Shown: piece by piece, positions 43,295 to 52,303 of the stretch
How positions within the stretch are numbered: the first letter of the stretch is position 1
Layout of the letters: every line of letters starts with the position of its first letter
Origin: Mycobacterium scrofulaceum
Lineage (GTDB): Bacteria > Actinomycetota > Actinomycetes > Mycobacteriales > Mycobacteriaceae
DNA: 64,000 nucleotides
Assembly (NCBI RefSeq): GCF_001667885.1
Contig: NZ_LZJW01000042.1
Location: forward strand, 40,773-104,772
Reading direction: 5' to 3'
Made by a program: the position numbers and the translations under genes
The notes under the pieces: generated by a model
The model's database searches: none
What the model was told of the DNA's origin: nothing
Seen by the model: only the letters and a program-made list of their open reading frames with translations

Positions 43295-44185
43295 TTAACC
43301 CTCGCCGCGCAGGAAGGTCCGCACCCGGTCGAGCACCAGCTCCGGGCGCTGGTCGATGATCCAGTGGCCGGCGCCGTCGACCAGCTCCACTTTGAAATCG
43401 CTGATGTGGTCGGCGTACCCGTCGGTGAGGTCGGGAGTGATCACCGGGTCTTGGGTGCCGGTCAGCCAGCGGACCGGCACCTCGACCCGCGCGTCGCCGT
43501 ACTCGCCGCGCATCCAGCGCAGCATTTCCCCGGTCTGGAAGCTGCGGTACCAGCGCGAGCCGGCTTCGGCATGGCCGGGCTGAAGCATGCATTCGGCGTA
43601 CACGCGCAGATCGTCCTCGGGCAGCGCGAAGCCGCCACCCACCCACGACCCCAGCAGGCGGCTCGTCCTCGAGTTGAGATTGCGGATCATCCGCGGGCCG
43701 ACGACGGGCAACGAGATCGGGATCTGATACCAGAGCCGCCAAATGTTGCGCACCGCACCCAGATCGCGCTTCACCCAGGGCGCCACCGTGTTGATGCCGA
43801 AGAAACCGGTCACCTTTTCCGGGTGGCGCAGCATCATGATGAACGCGGCCGGTCCACCCCAGTCGTGGGCGACGAGCTTGACCGTCGCCACGCCAAGCCG
43901 ATCCAGGACGGCCGCCAGATCGTCGGCCATCTCGGTCTTGGTGTAACTCGAGCGTGGCGCCGAGCTCCAGCCCGCGCCGCGCAGGTCGGGGCACAGCACG
44001 CGATAGCCGTCGGCGGCCAGCGGCCCGATCAGGTTGTGCCACTCCCACCAGTTCTGGGGGAAACCGTGCACCAGCATGACCGCCGGTCCTTCGGCCGGGC
44101 CCGCGTCCGCGACGTGGATCGTCACACCGCTTCCGAGCTCGACATACCTGTGTTCGACACCGTCCAGCGCGGGCATAGTGACCAT
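43295..44185 (-). CDS. ephF: Epoxide hydrolase EphF
   Basis: A 296-residue alpha/beta-hydrolase similar to M. tuberculosis EphF (Rv0134). The oxyanion motif HGFPQNWWEWH, nucleophile D108 (AHDWGG) and base H274 (GAGHWIIDQRPELV) are present, with GTQDPVITPD giving the acid. Cap-domain tyrosines of epoxide hydrolases are represented in SRWYRSFQT. ATG at 44185. It opens epoxides, possibly P450 products of lipids. It is followed by a sulfotransferase gene 29 nt upstream on the same strand. Confidence 0.94.
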   Translation of the reverse strand: MVTMPALDGVEHRYVELGSGVTIHVADAGPAEGPAVMLVHGFPQNWWEWHNLIGPLAADGYRVLCPDLRGAGWSSAPRSSYTKTEMADDLAAVLDRLGVATVKLVAHDWGGPAAFIMMLRHPEKVTGFFGINTVAPWVKRDLGAVRNIWRLWYQIPISLPVVGPRMIRNLNSRTSRLLGSWVGGGFALPEDDLRVYAECMLQPGHAEAGSRWYRSFQTGEMLRWMRGEYGDARVEVPVRWLTGTQDPVITPDLTDGYADHISDFKVELVDGAGHWIIDQRPELVLDRVRTFLRGEG

Positions 44186-44214
44186 GCATCCAGAAGGTAG
44201 CCGCCCGCCGCGGG

Positions 44215-45450
44215 TTAGGCCAGAAACCGCTCGACATATGGCGCGAAGCGGCTGCGCAGATCGGCCTCGTCCAGCCCGAACATTGCGCAGGACGTCACGA
44301 CGTTCCCCAGCCGGCCGCGCCGATGGCCCGCCAGGTATTCGTCGATCGCCGTACCGGCTTCATCGCCGAACGGCTCGCCGGCCAACGCGTACACCCGGTT
44401 GGCGACGCCGGTTTCGTCGGCCATGAAGTCGTCGAACCGCACGTCGATCGAGCGTTCCGGCCCGATGGTGTCGCGATCGCGGACGAGCGCGGTCAGCATG
44501 TCGTCCAGGCGGTCGATCCACGATGCCGCGATCTCCTCCACCGGGACCGGCGAGCGGTGCATGCGTGCCGAGTAGGTGATCATCGCGATCATCGACAGCG
44601 CCACCGGCACCGGGTCGCGGTGGGTGAAAACGACGATGCTGCCGGGGAAGACGCGGTTCAGCACCGGCACCTGCTCGAGGTGCTGGGGCGACTTGAGCAG
44701 CCAGCGCCGGCCACCGCGCAGGAACTGCATGGCCTTGAGTTGCCGGGCGAGGTATTCGTAGTGCGGCGTCTGGTCGTGGGCCTGGTAGTAGTCGCGCCAG
44801 CGCGGCACGTGGGCCAGCGTCTCGAACAGCATCGTCGAGAAGTCGTTGGCCAGCAGCTGGATCTCTTCGTGGACGTGCTCGGTGGTCATTTCGTGCATCA
44901 GCGGGAAATAGGGCATCACGGTGTTGATCACGCCGACGGCGACGTCCATCCGCGCCCGCCGCGGATCCGGGTCGATCCCGGCCTCTGCCGGCAGCGGGAA
45001 CGGTTCGACGCTTTCCCAGTACGGCATGGTGCGGAACGTGGGCGGGGCCGCCAGCAGGTTGTGCAGGTGGGTGGTGCCGGTGCGCGGCAGCCCGGCGATC
45101 ACCACCGGTGGTTGCAGCTCGATGTCGTCGATCTCGGGGTGCCGCCGCACCAGGTCGGTCAAGAGCAGCCGGTTCTTGAGCAGTTGCAGCAGTTGCCCGT
45201 AGAAGTTGACGGTGCCCGCGTCGTGGCGGCCGTCGATGTCACGCAGCGCGGCGAGGTAGACGTCGAGCCGCTCCCGGTAGTCGGGCGGGCCGAAATCGTC
45301 CAGGCCGGTGTCGGCCGAGGCCCGGGCATGCAGCGCGTCGGCATCCAGGGGGCAGTCGCGCGCCAGCGAGGCCATCATGTCGAGGATTTGCTGGGCCTCG
45401 GGGCTGAAGCGGGGCTGGGCGAGGTCATCGAGGCGAACGGCGTCGGTCAC
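44215..45450 (-). CDS. Sulfotransferase-family protein
   Basis: A 411-residue PAPS-dependent sulfotransferase of the mycobacterial type (Pfam Sulfotransfer_3). The 5'-phosphosulfate loop AGLPRTGTTHLH begins at residue 119; the 3'-phosphate-binding segment is IVVFTHRDPVPVALSM. GTG at 45450. A TetR gene starts 28 nt away on the opposite strand, so the two probably share control. Stop is 29 nt from ephF, so both may be one operon. The acceptor is unknown; mycobacterial relatives act on lipids or glycolipids. Confidence 0.9.
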   Translation of the reverse strand: MTDAVRLDDLAQPRFSPEAQQILDMMASLARDCPLDADALHARASADTGLDDFGPPDYRERLDVYLAALRDIDGRHDAGTVNFYGQLLQLLKNRLLLTDLVRRHPEIDDIELQPPVVIAGLPRTGTTHLHNLLAAPPTFRTMPYWESVEPFPLPAEAGIDPDPRRARMDVAVGVINTVMPYFPLMHEMTTEHVHEEIQLLANDFSTMLFETLAHVPRWRDYYQAHDQTPHYEYLARQLKAMQFLRGGRRWLLKSPQHLEQVPVLNRVFPGSIVVFTHRDPVPVALSMIAMITYSARMHRSPVPVEEIAASWIDRLDDMLTALVRDRDTIGPERSIDVRFDDFMADETGVANRVYALAGEPFGDEAGTAIDEYLAGHRRGRLGNVVTSCAMFGLDEADLRSRFAPYVERFLA

Positions 45451-45478
45451 GGCGACTTATGTTACTCTCGGTTTCGTA

Positions 45479-46054
45479 ATGGTAGTGGATTTTGGCCGGC
45501 CCCGTGACCCACGCATCGACGGCGCGGTGCTCAACGCGACCGTGGAACTGCTCGCCGAGACCGGCTACACCGGGCTGCTGGTCTCCGCGATCGCCGAACG
45601 CGCCGGCACCAGCAAGCCCGCGATCTACCGCCGCTGGCCGAGCAAAGCGCACCTGGTCCACGAGGCGGTGTTTCCCATCGGCGCCGCCACCGAATTGCCC
45701 GACACCGGGTCACTGCCCGAAGACCTGCGCGAAATGGTCCGTCGCTCAATGACTTTCCTGACGACTCCGGCCGCCCGGGCCGCGCTGCCCGGGCTGGTGG
45801 GCGAGCTGGCCGCGGACCCGACGCTGCATTCGGCCCTGCTGGAGCGGTTCGCCGGCGTCATCGGCGGCGGGCTCGCCGAACTGCTGGAACGCGCGGCGCG
45901 CCGTGGCGAGGTCCGGCCCGACGTGAGCGCCACCGAACTCACCGACGCCATCGCCGGCATCACGCTGATGGGCCTGCTCACCCGCGTCACCGAACTCGAC
46001 GACGGGTGGATCGATCGCACAACCACGTTGCTCCTGAAGGGAATCCGCGCATGA
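45479..46054 (+). CDS. TetR-family regulator
   Basis: A 191-residue TetR repressor with the HTH at about 10-55 (DGAVLNATVELLAETGYTGLLVSAIAERAGTSKPAIYRRWPSKAHLVHE). ATG at 45479 is within 28 nt of the sulfotransferase start, which leaves no room for separate promoters; the transcript may be leaderless. The longer frame to 45308 overlaps the sulfotransferase and is rejected. Its stop overlaps the DUF1214 gene as ATGA. Likely controls the sulfotransferase and the DUF1214 gene. Confidence 0.9.
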   Translation: MVVDFGRPRDPRIDGAVLNATVELLAETGYTGLLVSAIAERAGTSKPAIYRRWPSKAHLVHEAVFPIGAATELPDTGSLPEDLREMVRRSMTFLTTPAARAALPGLVGELAADPTLHSALLERFAGVIGGGLAELLERAARRGEVRPDVSATELTDAIAGITLMGLLTRVTELDDGWIDRTTTLLLKGIRA

Positions 46055-47154
46055 CGCACGAGACGACGGCCGCGTGGCAGGAGCTACTCGGCACCCTGGG
46101 GACCCTTGACCGTTCCTTCCTGGAGGGTGACCGCGCGGTGACCGACGACCGGCACGTCGCCGACGGTTACCGCATGCTCGCCAGCACGCTCGGCGTCGCC
46201 TTCGACACCTACCTCTTCACCGAACCCGGCCGGCCCCAGTTCGTCGCCGTGAACACACCGTTCCGCCGGGACCGGCGCTGGGGCGGCGACAACACCGACG
46301 CCTACTACTACATCTGCCCGGTCGACCCGTGGCGGCGCTACCGCATCAGCGGCAACAAGGGTGACAGCGCGTACTTTTCGGTGACCGCCTACAACGAACC
46401 GTCGCCGGGCGCGTGGTCGGATCGGGTGGTCGCAATCGTCCGGGACAGCGACCTGGACATCGACGGTGACGGCAACTTCACGTTCGAGCTCGGCCCCACG
46501 CCCGGCGCCGCCGTGTTGATGACCCGCGATTACCAGGCCGACCCGCTGACCGGCCGGCCCGTCACCTGGCGGGTCGAGGCGCTCGACGAACCCGACCCGA
46601 TCCGGCACGGGGATGCCGAGACGGCCGCGCGGTTGCGGGCGGTCTCGACCTGGCTGCGCACCATGTTCGCCATCGTGCCGCTGGCCGTCGGGACGCGGGC
46701 CGAGGACGAGCACGCGCTCGGGCACGAAACCGCGCACGCCGCAAACGAATTCGCCGACCCATACCAGGTGCCCGACGCCAACTTCGGCTGGTCGGCGCGC
46801 GACGCCTGCTATTCCTACGGCAGTTTCGTGCTCGACGAGGACGAAGCGCTGGTCATCACGCACCGCCCTCCGGCATGCAGGTTCTGGAATCTGGTGGTGT
46901 GGAACCAGTTCATGTCCACGTTCGGCGCGGCCGACGCCCGCTGCTCGATCAACGGCCACAGCGCCGCGCCCAACAGCGACGGCACGGTGACGGTGGTGCT
47001 GTCCCGCGGAATGACGGCCCACCCGAATTCGCTGACCACGCTCGACTATCCGCGCGGCAACCTCGCGTTCCGGTGGTTCCTGGCCGACGGTGTGCCGGGG
47101 CGTCCGGAGGTGCGACTCGTCAAGGCGACCGACGCGCCCACGACAGTTCGCTAA
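46051..47154 (+). CDS. DUF1214-domain protein
   Basis: A 367-residue protein whose C-terminal part carries the DUF1214 domain (with FWNLVVWNQFMSTF, and LTTLDYPRGNLAFRWFLADG). The middle contains PDNTDAYYYICPVDPWRRYRISG-like sequence without a recognised catalytic motif. ATG at 46051 is inside the TetR stop (ATGA). Such proteins are abundant in mycobacteria and often lie beside regulators or P450s. Function unknown; the beta-rich content suggests an extracellular-like or binding fold, but no signal peptide is seen. Confidence 0.85.
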   Translation: MTHETTAAWQELLGTLGTLDRSFLEGDRAVTDDRHVADGYRMLASTLGVAFDTYLFTEPGRPQFVAVNTPFRRDRRWGGDNTDAYYYICPVDPWRRYRISGNKGDSAYFSVTAYNEPSPGAWSDRVVAIVRDSDLDIDGDGNFTFELGPTPGAAVLMTRDYQADPLTGRPVTWRVEALDEPDPIRHGDAETAARLRAVSTWLRTMFAIVPLAVGTRAEDEHALGHETAHAANEFADPYQVPDANFGWSARDACYSYGSFVLDEDEALVITHRPPACRFWNLVVWNQFMSTFGAADARCSINGHSAAPNSDGTVTVVLSRGMTAHPNSLTTLDYPRGNLAFRWFLADGVPGRPEVRLVKATDAPTTVR

Positions 47155-47228
47155 CGCCCGGACCGCCGAGCGTGTGGCCTAGGTACGAAATCGCCGGCGA
47201 ATCCATCCATAGCCCCCACAGTCGAGGT

Positions 47229-48272
47229 TCAGCCGACCTCCCCAACCAGCTCGATGGCCCGGCCGAGCGTGCGAAGCTTCGCCTCCACCGTGTCACCGGC
47301 GGGATACAGCCGCACGGTGTTCACCCCGGCGTCCCGCCACACGGTAAGCCGGGCGCGGACCATCTCCTCGGTGCCGATCAGCGTGGTGGCCAACACCATC
47401 TCGTCGGTGATCAGTGCGGCCGCGGCGTCACGGTCGCCGCGCTGCCAGCGCTCGCGGACCTCTGCGGCGATGTCGGCCCAGCCTTGCCGGCTGTAGGCCT
47501 GGTTGTAGTAGTTCGTGCTGGACGAGCCCATGCCGCCCAGGCTGAAAGCGAGTTCCTTCTTGCGGCCCGCGACCATGCCGCGCAATTCCTCCTCGTCGCC
47601 GGCGAAGGCGACTTCGGCGCCCTGGCAGATGTCGAGGTCGGCGCGCGTGCGGCCGGCGGCGGCCAAGCCTTCGTCCAGGTGCGAGAAGTACGCGTCGCCG
47701 GCGCCCTCCGGCACGAAGCTGGTCCCCAGCCACCCGTCGGCGGTCCGACCGGTCAACCGCAGCATCGCCGGTGACAGGGCGGCCAGGTAGATCGGGATGG
47801 GGTGTTCGGCCCGCGCCGACAGCCGCATCGGCACTCCCTCGCCGCCGGGGAGCGGAATGTGAAATTGGTTGCCGGAGTAAGACACTTTGCCTCCGGCGAA
47901 GACCTGCCGCACGATGTCGACGGTTTCGGAGATGCGCGCCAGCGGCCGGCTGAACGAGACGCCATGCAGGCCCTCGATCACCTGGGGGCCGGACGCGCCC
48001 AGCCCGAGGAGGAAACGCCCGCCCGACAGGTTGGACAGTGTGATGGCGGTCTGGGCGACCATGACCGGCGTGCGAACGCCGACCTGCAGGACACCCGAGC
48101 CCAGGAGCACCCGCTCGGTTCGCGCCGCGAGGTAGCCCAACGCCGAGGGCGCGTCGGAGCCCCAGGCCTCGGCGACCCAGCACACGTCGAGGCCCAGCTT
48201 CTCCGCTTCGACGACGAAGGCCGCGGTTTCACCAGCGCCGCTGGACAACTCGACCGTCGTCGCGGTTCGCAT
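47229..48272 (-). CDS. Luciferase-like (F420-type) oxidoreductase
   Basis: LLM-class oxidoreductase of 347 residues, similar to TIGR03617/TIGR03842 mycobacterial F420-dependent enzymes. It has the N-terminal TTVELSSGAGETA strand, WVAEAWGSDAPSALGYLAART, the GRFLLGLGASGPQVIEG loop and PIPIYLAALSPAMLRL. ATG at 48272 forms TGATG with the SRPBCC stop, so both are co-translated. A substrate-binding SRPBCC partner is common beside such oxidoreductases. Substrate unknown. Confidence 0.9.
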   Translation of the reverse strand: MRTATTVELSSGAGETAAFVVEAEKLGLDVCWVAEAWGSDAPSALGYLAARTERVLLGSGVLQVGVRTPVMVAQTAITLSNLSGGRFLLGLGASGPQVIEGLHGVSFSRPLARISETVDIVRQVFAGGKVSYSGNQFHIPLPGGEGVPMRLSARAEHPIPIYLAALSPAMLRLTGRTADGWLGTSFVPEGAGDAYFSHLDEGLAAAGRTRADLDICQGAEVAFAGDEEELRGMVAGRKKELAFSLGGMGSSSTNYYNQAYSRQGWADIAAEVRERWQRGDRDAAAALITDEMVLATTLIGTEEMVRARLTVWRDAGVNTVRLYPAGDTVEAKLRTLGRAIELVGEVG

Positions 48273-48796
48273 CAGCGCACCCCGTGCTCGGCCAGCCTCT
48301 TGATGGCCGCGAGCGTCTTGCCGATCGCGGCCTCGAATTCGCGCATCCGCACGAACACGATTTTCTGCTCCTTGTCGGGCATCGACTCGATGGCCACCGA
48401 CAGCCCCGAACGTCCCGGTCCCATCTGCATCCAGTAGCTCAGCGCCGTGCCGCCGTCGCGGGAGGTCAGCCTGAACCGCCACATCGCCGCGGGATTGTCG
48501 GGTTCGCCTACGGCCCAGGCGAATTCACGCGGCTCGTCGCACGAGACGATCTGGGAGGTGGTGCTCCATCGCCCGAAGGCTTCGTGCTCGTTGTGTCCGG
48601 TGAAGCGGGCGCCCACGCGCGGGGCGTCGGCGCCCTCGGCCCACTCCACGGCTTGCAGCTCGTTGCTCAGCGTCGGCATCAGCTTGATGTCGGAAACCAG
48701 GCCCCACACCCGGGCCGGATCGGCATCAATCCATGTCGATGCCTCGACCGTTGGTTTGTCCGCGTAGCGCGCGCCGGTCCATTCCACGCAGCCCAT
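48272..48796 (-). CDS. SRPBCC-family protein
   Basis: A 174-residue SRPBCC (helix-grip) protein with the typical VEASTWIDADPARVWGLVSDI start, WAEGADAPRVGARFTGHNEHEAFGRWSTTSQIV strands, and a long C-terminal helix (FVRMREFEAAIGKTLAAIKRLAEHG). ATG at 48796 is the first start. It is coupled to the F420-type oxidoreductase downstream. It probably binds a hydrophobic substrate for that enzyme; this is inferred from the pairing. Confidence 0.87.
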   Translation of the reverse strand: MGCVEWTGARYADKPTVEASTWIDADPARVWGLVSDIKLMPTLSNELQAVEWAEGADAPRVGARFTGHNEHEAFGRWSTTSQIVSCDEPREFAWAVGEPDNPAAMWRFRLTSRDGGTALSYWMQMGPGRSGLSVAIESMPDKEQKIVFVRMREFEAAIGKTLAAIKRLAEHGVR

Positions 48797-48845
48797 TGTC
48801 CCCCGCGCGCAAGGCCCGGTTTGCGCGTGGGGGACGGGGCGGCCG

Positions 48846-49952
48846 TCAGGCGGCCGCGGGCACCGGATCGGCCTGGCGGCCGGCGGCGGTCTTGCGCAGC
48901 ACGGAGTCGGGGAAGGTCAGCCGGACGATCTTGCGGACGACGGTCCCGAACTGCCGCGGCAGCGGGCCGCGGTTGTACGGGATGCCGTAGCGCTCGCAGA
49001 TCTCCTGCACCTCGGGCGCGATCTCGGCGTAACGGCGCGCCGGCATGTCCGGGAACAGGTGGTGCTCGATCTGGTGGGACAGGTTGCCCGACAGCAGGTG
49101 GAAGAGCTTGCCGCCGGTCAGGTTTGCCGAACCGAGGACCTGGCGGAAATACCACATGCCGCGGGATTCGTCCTTGGTCTCCTCGACGGTGAATTCCTGG
49201 GTGCCGTCCGGGAAGTGGCCGCAGAAGATGATCATGTACGACCACACGTTGCGCATCAGGTTGGCCGACAGGTTGCCCGCGAAGACGAATGGGGCGAAGG
49301 GCCCGGCCAGCAGCGGGAAGGCCACATAATCCTTCAGCGTTTGCCGGCGCGTCTTGCGCCAGATGGCGCGCAGCACCTCGCGCTTGTCCGCGAGTTCGAT
49401 CTCGCCGGAGCGGATCCGCTCGGTCTCGAGTTCGTGCAGCGCGACGCCGTACTGGAACAGCACCATCAACAGGAAGGCGTAGAGCGGGTTGCCCAGGAAG
49501 TAGGGCTCCCAGCGCTGATCTTCGCTCATCCGCAGGATGCCGTAACCGATGTCGCGGTCCATCCCCACAATGTTCGTGTGGGTGTGGTGCATGTAGTTGT
49601 GCGAATGCCGCCATTGATCCGCCGGGCACGCGGTGTCCCACTCGAACGACCGGCCGGAGATGGTGGGATCACGCATCCAGTCGTATTGACCGTGCATGAT
49701 GTTGTGGCCGATCTCCATGTTGTCCAGTATCTTTGACAATCCGAGCATCGTGGTTCCCAGCAGCCAGGCGGGCGGCAGGAAGAGCAGCGCGCGGCCGCCG
49801 ACCTCCAGCGCGCGTTGGGCCTTGATGACGCGGCGAATGTAGTCGGCGTCCTCGGCGCCCAGGCTGGCCATCACGCGCTCCCTGATGGCGTCCAGCTCGC
49901 GGCCGAACGCGTCGGCCTGTTCGGGGGTCAAGGTAATTTTGTTCTGTCTCAT
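48846..49952 (-). CDS. Membrane fatty acid desaturase (DesA3-like)
   Basis: A 368-residue membrane diiron desaturase related to M. tuberculosis DesA3 (Rv3229c), which makes oleic acid from stearoyl-CoA. The histidine boxes are HNIMH (83-87), H118-x3-HH (122-123) and HQIEHH near the C-terminus. Two hydrophobic stretches precede or separate them. It is 30 nt downstream of the oxidoreductase that would supply electrons. ATG at 49952. M. tuberculosis keeps its pair elsewhere, so this is a second or relocated copy. Confidence 0.93.
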   Translation of the reverse strand: MRQNKITLTPEQADAFGRELDAIRERVMASLGAEDADYIRRVIKAQRALEVGGRALLFLPPAWLLGTTMLGLSKILDNMEIGHNIMHGQYDWMRDPTISGRSFEWDTACPADQWRHSHNYMHHTHTNIVGMDRDIGYGILRMSEDQRWEPYFLGNPLYAFLLMVLFQYGVALHELETERIRSGEIELADKREVLRAIWRKTRRQTLKDYVAFPLLAGPFAPFVFAGNLSANLMRNVWSYMIIFCGHFPDGTQEFTVEETKDESRGMWYFRQVLGSANLTGGKLFHLLSGNLSHQIEHHLFPDMPARRYAEIAPEVQEICERYGIPYNRGPLPRQFGTVVRKIVRLTFPDSVLRKTAAGRQADPVPAAA

Positions 49953-49981
49953 GGCTTTTCCTCTCGGGAACTTCTGGCGAC

Positions 49982-51079
49982 TCAGAGGGATAGGTCGACG
50001 TCGCCGACGGGGACGGACACGCAGATCTGCACGTCTTCGTCGGGCAGGGTCGAGACGGCGCCGGTGATCAGGTTGCGCACCGTTCCGGCGGTCTTGCGCC
50101 GGGTGCAGGTGTGGCAGATGCCCATGCGGCAGCCGTTTTCGGGTGACAGGCCGGCCGATTCCGCTTGTTCGAGCAGCGGGCGTCCGTCGTCGACGACATC
50201 GATCCCGCTGTCGGCGAAGGTGACGCGGCCGCCCGACGGGTTGGCGGGTGCCTCGAACGACGGCGGCACGAAGCTTTCGGTGTGGACGTTGTCGCAGTGA
50301 TTACGCACCGCTTCGACCAAAGGCGTTGGGCCGCAAACGAAGACCGCGTCGGGTGACGGCATGGCGGCTTCCAGGTGCGCGGCGCCGAACCGGCCGGCGA
50401 GATCGCCGCCGCCGGACCGGGTGTAGCCGTGCAGCACGCGGACGCCGGGCAGGGCCGACAGCTCGTCGCGGTAGCAGGCCTCGGCCGGGGTGCGGGCGTA
50501 GTGGATGAACGCGATCTCGCCGGGATGTTTCTCGGCCAGAAGTGTGCGCAGCATCGCCATGACCGGAGTGATGCCGCTTCCACCGGAGACGAAGAGGATG
50601 CGGCGCGGCCGCTGGGGTCCCCGCGCGGGCAATATGAAGTCGCCGCCGACACCCGCCAGTTCGACCACCATGCCGCGGCGGGCGTGCTCGTACAGATAGT
50701 TGGAGACCAGGCCGCCGTCGTGCCGGCCGATGGTCAGCTCGAGGGTGGCCGCCCCTTCGGCGTTGGCCGGCGAATAGCAGCGGGTGTGCCGGCGGCCGTC
50801 GATCTCGACGGCGAGGTTGACGTACTGGCCGGCTTGGACCGTCCAGGCGGACGTGAAGCTCTCGTTGGGCGCGAGGGTGAGGGTGACGCTGCGCGCGGTG
50901 GTGCGGCGCACGTCGATCACCTTCGCGCGGGCCTGGCCCAGCGTCCAGGTCGGCGCCACCAGCTCGGTGTAGCGGTCGACACCGTGCGGGCCGGTGAGCA
51001 GGTCGAGGAGGTCCGAACCCAACACTCGCTTCCGAAGAGTCCGGGCGAGGGCTCGACTGGGAGTGGTTTGAGTGAACAT
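49982..51079 (-). CDS. Ferredoxin reductase-like electron donor of the desaturase (Rv3230c-like)
   Basis: A 365-residue flavoprotein with an N-terminal FAD/NAD(P)-binding module (YSPANAEG; FVSGGSGITPVMAMLRTL) and a C-terminal plant-type [2Fe-2S] domain with cysteines C317, C322, C325 and C353. It resembles Rv3230c, the NADPH-dependent partner of DesA3. ATG at 51079 is used because a near-palindrome operator (51072-51087) overlaps it; the frame to 51115 continues upstream without a site. First gene of the reductase-desaturase operon, repressed by the divergent TetR. Confidence 0.93.
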   Translation of the reverse strand: MFTQTTPSRALARTLRKRVLGSDLLDLLTGPHGVDRYTELVAPTWTLGQARAKVIDVRRTTARSVTLTLAPNESFTSAWTVQAGQYVNLAVEIDGRRHTRCYSPANAEGAATLELTIGRHDGGLVSNYLYEHARRGMVVELAGVGGDFILPARGPQRPRRILFVSGGSGITPVMAMLRTLLAEKHPGEIAFIHYARTPAEACYRDELSALPGVRVLHGYTRSGGGDLAGRFGAAHLEAAMPSPDAVFVCGPTPLVEAVRNHCDNVHTESFVPPSFEAPANPSGGRVTFADSGIDVVDDGRPLLEQAESAGLSPENGCRMGICHTCTRRKTAGTVRNLITGAVSTLPDEDVQICVSVPVGDVDLSL

Positions 51080-51087
51080 ATGTACAC
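51072..51087. promoter_or_regulatory. Operator at the reductase start, GTGAACAT-ATGTACAC
   Basis: A 16-bp near-palindrome with one mismatch pair (GTGA/TACATATGTA/TCAC), overlapping the ATG of the reductase gene. Its GTGAAC half-site is the same as in the palindrome at 51141. A regulator bound here would block the reductase-desaturase promoter or early transcription. Confidence 0.6.
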
Positions 51088-51140
51088 CGTGCTGCCCCAC
51101 CACCCGGTCAGTCAAGGGTTTACTGCTGCTCTGTGGTAGG

Positions 51141-51155
51141 GTTCACATAGTGAAC
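51141..51155. promoter_or_regulatory. Operator at the TetR start, GTTCAC-ATA-GTGAAC
   Basis: A perfect 6-bp inverted repeat with a 3-bp centre that spans the GTG start of the TetR gene. It shares GTGAAC with 51072-51087. The half-site resembles that recalled for the Pseudomonas DesT regulator of desaturase genes. Confidence 0.72.
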
Positions 51156-51824
51156 AGCCGTACTCCTAGCTCACGGGTGCGCGGTTCTGGTCGCGAGCGC
51201 GTGCGCGAAAGCCGGTCGCGTGAGGAGCGCAAGGAGGCGACCCGGCGCGCCATCATTGCCGCGGCCCTGAAGCTGCTGCAGGACCGCAGCTTCTCCAGCC
51301 TGAGCCTGCGCGAGGTGACCCGCGAGGTCGGGATCGTGCCGGCGGCGTTCTACCGGCACTTCGAGTCGATGGAGGCCCTGGGGCTGGTCCTGATCGACGA
51401 ATCGTTCCGCAGCCTGCGCGACACCCTGCGCGACGCGCGGGCCGGCAAGCTCGACCCGAACCGGGTCATCGAGTCGTCGGTGGAGATCCTGGTCGCCAGC
51501 GTCGCGCAGCGGCGCGAACATTGGCGGTTCATCGCGCGAGAACGCAACAGCGGACTGAGCGTGCTGCGCTATGCCATCCGCACCGAAATTCGGTTGATCA
51601 CCTCGGAGCTCGCCACCGACCTGGCGCGCTTCCCGCGGCTACACGAGTGGACCACCGAGGATCTCAACGTGCTGGCGACCTTGTTCGTCAACGCGATGAT
51701 CGTCATCGCGGAGGCGATCGAGGACGCGCAGAGCGCCGAAGCGCTGGAAGACATCCGGCGGATCGCCGTCAAGCAGCTGCGGATGATCGCGATCGGGATC
51801 GCCGGCTGGAAGAGCACCCCCTAG
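51150..51824 (+). CDS. TetR-family regulator (DesT/FabR-like)
   Basis: A 224-residue TetR repressor. A basic N-terminal tail (SRTPSSRVRGSGRERVRESRSREERKEATRR) precedes the HTH at about 29-75 (with SLREVTREVGIVPAAFYRHFESMEAL, the YRHF motif shared with FabR/DesT). GTG at 51150 is chosen; the frame to 51072 runs back through the divergent promoter. It is divergent from the reductase-desaturase operon. By analogy with DesT it probably senses unsaturated acyl-CoA. This is inferred. Confidence 0.9.
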   Translation: MNSRTPSSRVRGSGRERVRESRSREERKEATRRAIIAAALKLLQDRSFSSLSLREVTREVGIVPAAFYRHFESMEALGLVLIDESFRSLRDTLRDARAGKLDPNRVIESSVEILVASVAQRREHWRFIARERNSGLSVLRYAIRTEIRLITSELATDLARFPRLHEWTTEDLNVLATLFVNAMIVIAEAIEDAQSAEALEDIRRIAVKQLRMIAIGIAGWKSTP

Positions 51825-51873
51825 CGGACGCCCGACCGCCGCACGCGCAGTGAACAGTCGAACACTGGCCGCA

Positions 51874-52266
51874 TCACTCCGTCGTCTGGGTGAAGTCCGG
51901 CTCCACGGTCTCGTCGACCACCTCGTACAGCGACTCACCGTCTTCGGGCGCTCCGTCGATCTGGCCCCGATGAGCGCGTCCGGGCGGACCGTCGGCGGGC
52001 ACGCCCACGCCCGGCATGTCGGGTGAGACGTCGGGCACCTCCTCGGCGAGCCGGGCATCCAGGGATTCGCCCTCCCGCTCTTCCCGGGCCGTCATGCCGA
52101 AGCGGTTGGCCTCGCTCCAGTCCTCGGGCGGGTCGACCACGATGTCACCGTCGTCGTTGTGAAGTTCGTCGGAATCGGTGCCTTCGCTTGCGTTCAGGGT
52201 GTCACCGGGCCCGCCTTCCTCCGGGAAGTCCGCGGGATCAACGTCGGCTTGCGGGTTTTCGCTCAT
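51874..52266 (-). CDS. Acidic DUF5709-like protein
   Basis: A 130-residue, highly acidic and probably disordered protein. It has a central motif DWSEANRFGMTAREEREGESLDARLAEEVPDV that resembles the actinobacterial DUF5709 core, then a Gly/Pro/Asp-rich tail. ATG at 52266. It has no membrane segment or catalytic motif. Similar proteins are upregulated in stress in actinobacteria, but no function is established. A weak SigF-like GTTT-N16-GGGCA lies upstream. Confidence 0.7.
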   Translation of the reverse strand: MSENPQADVDPADFPEEGGPGDTLNASEGTDSDELHNDDGDIVVDPPEDWSEANRFGMTAREEREGESLDARLAEEVPDVSPDMPGVGVPADGPPGRAHRGQIDGAPEDGESLYEVVDETVEPDFTQTTE

Positions 52267-52303
52267 GCGGAAACGGTTGCCCGCCGGATTGGGGGGCTAA
52301 ACG

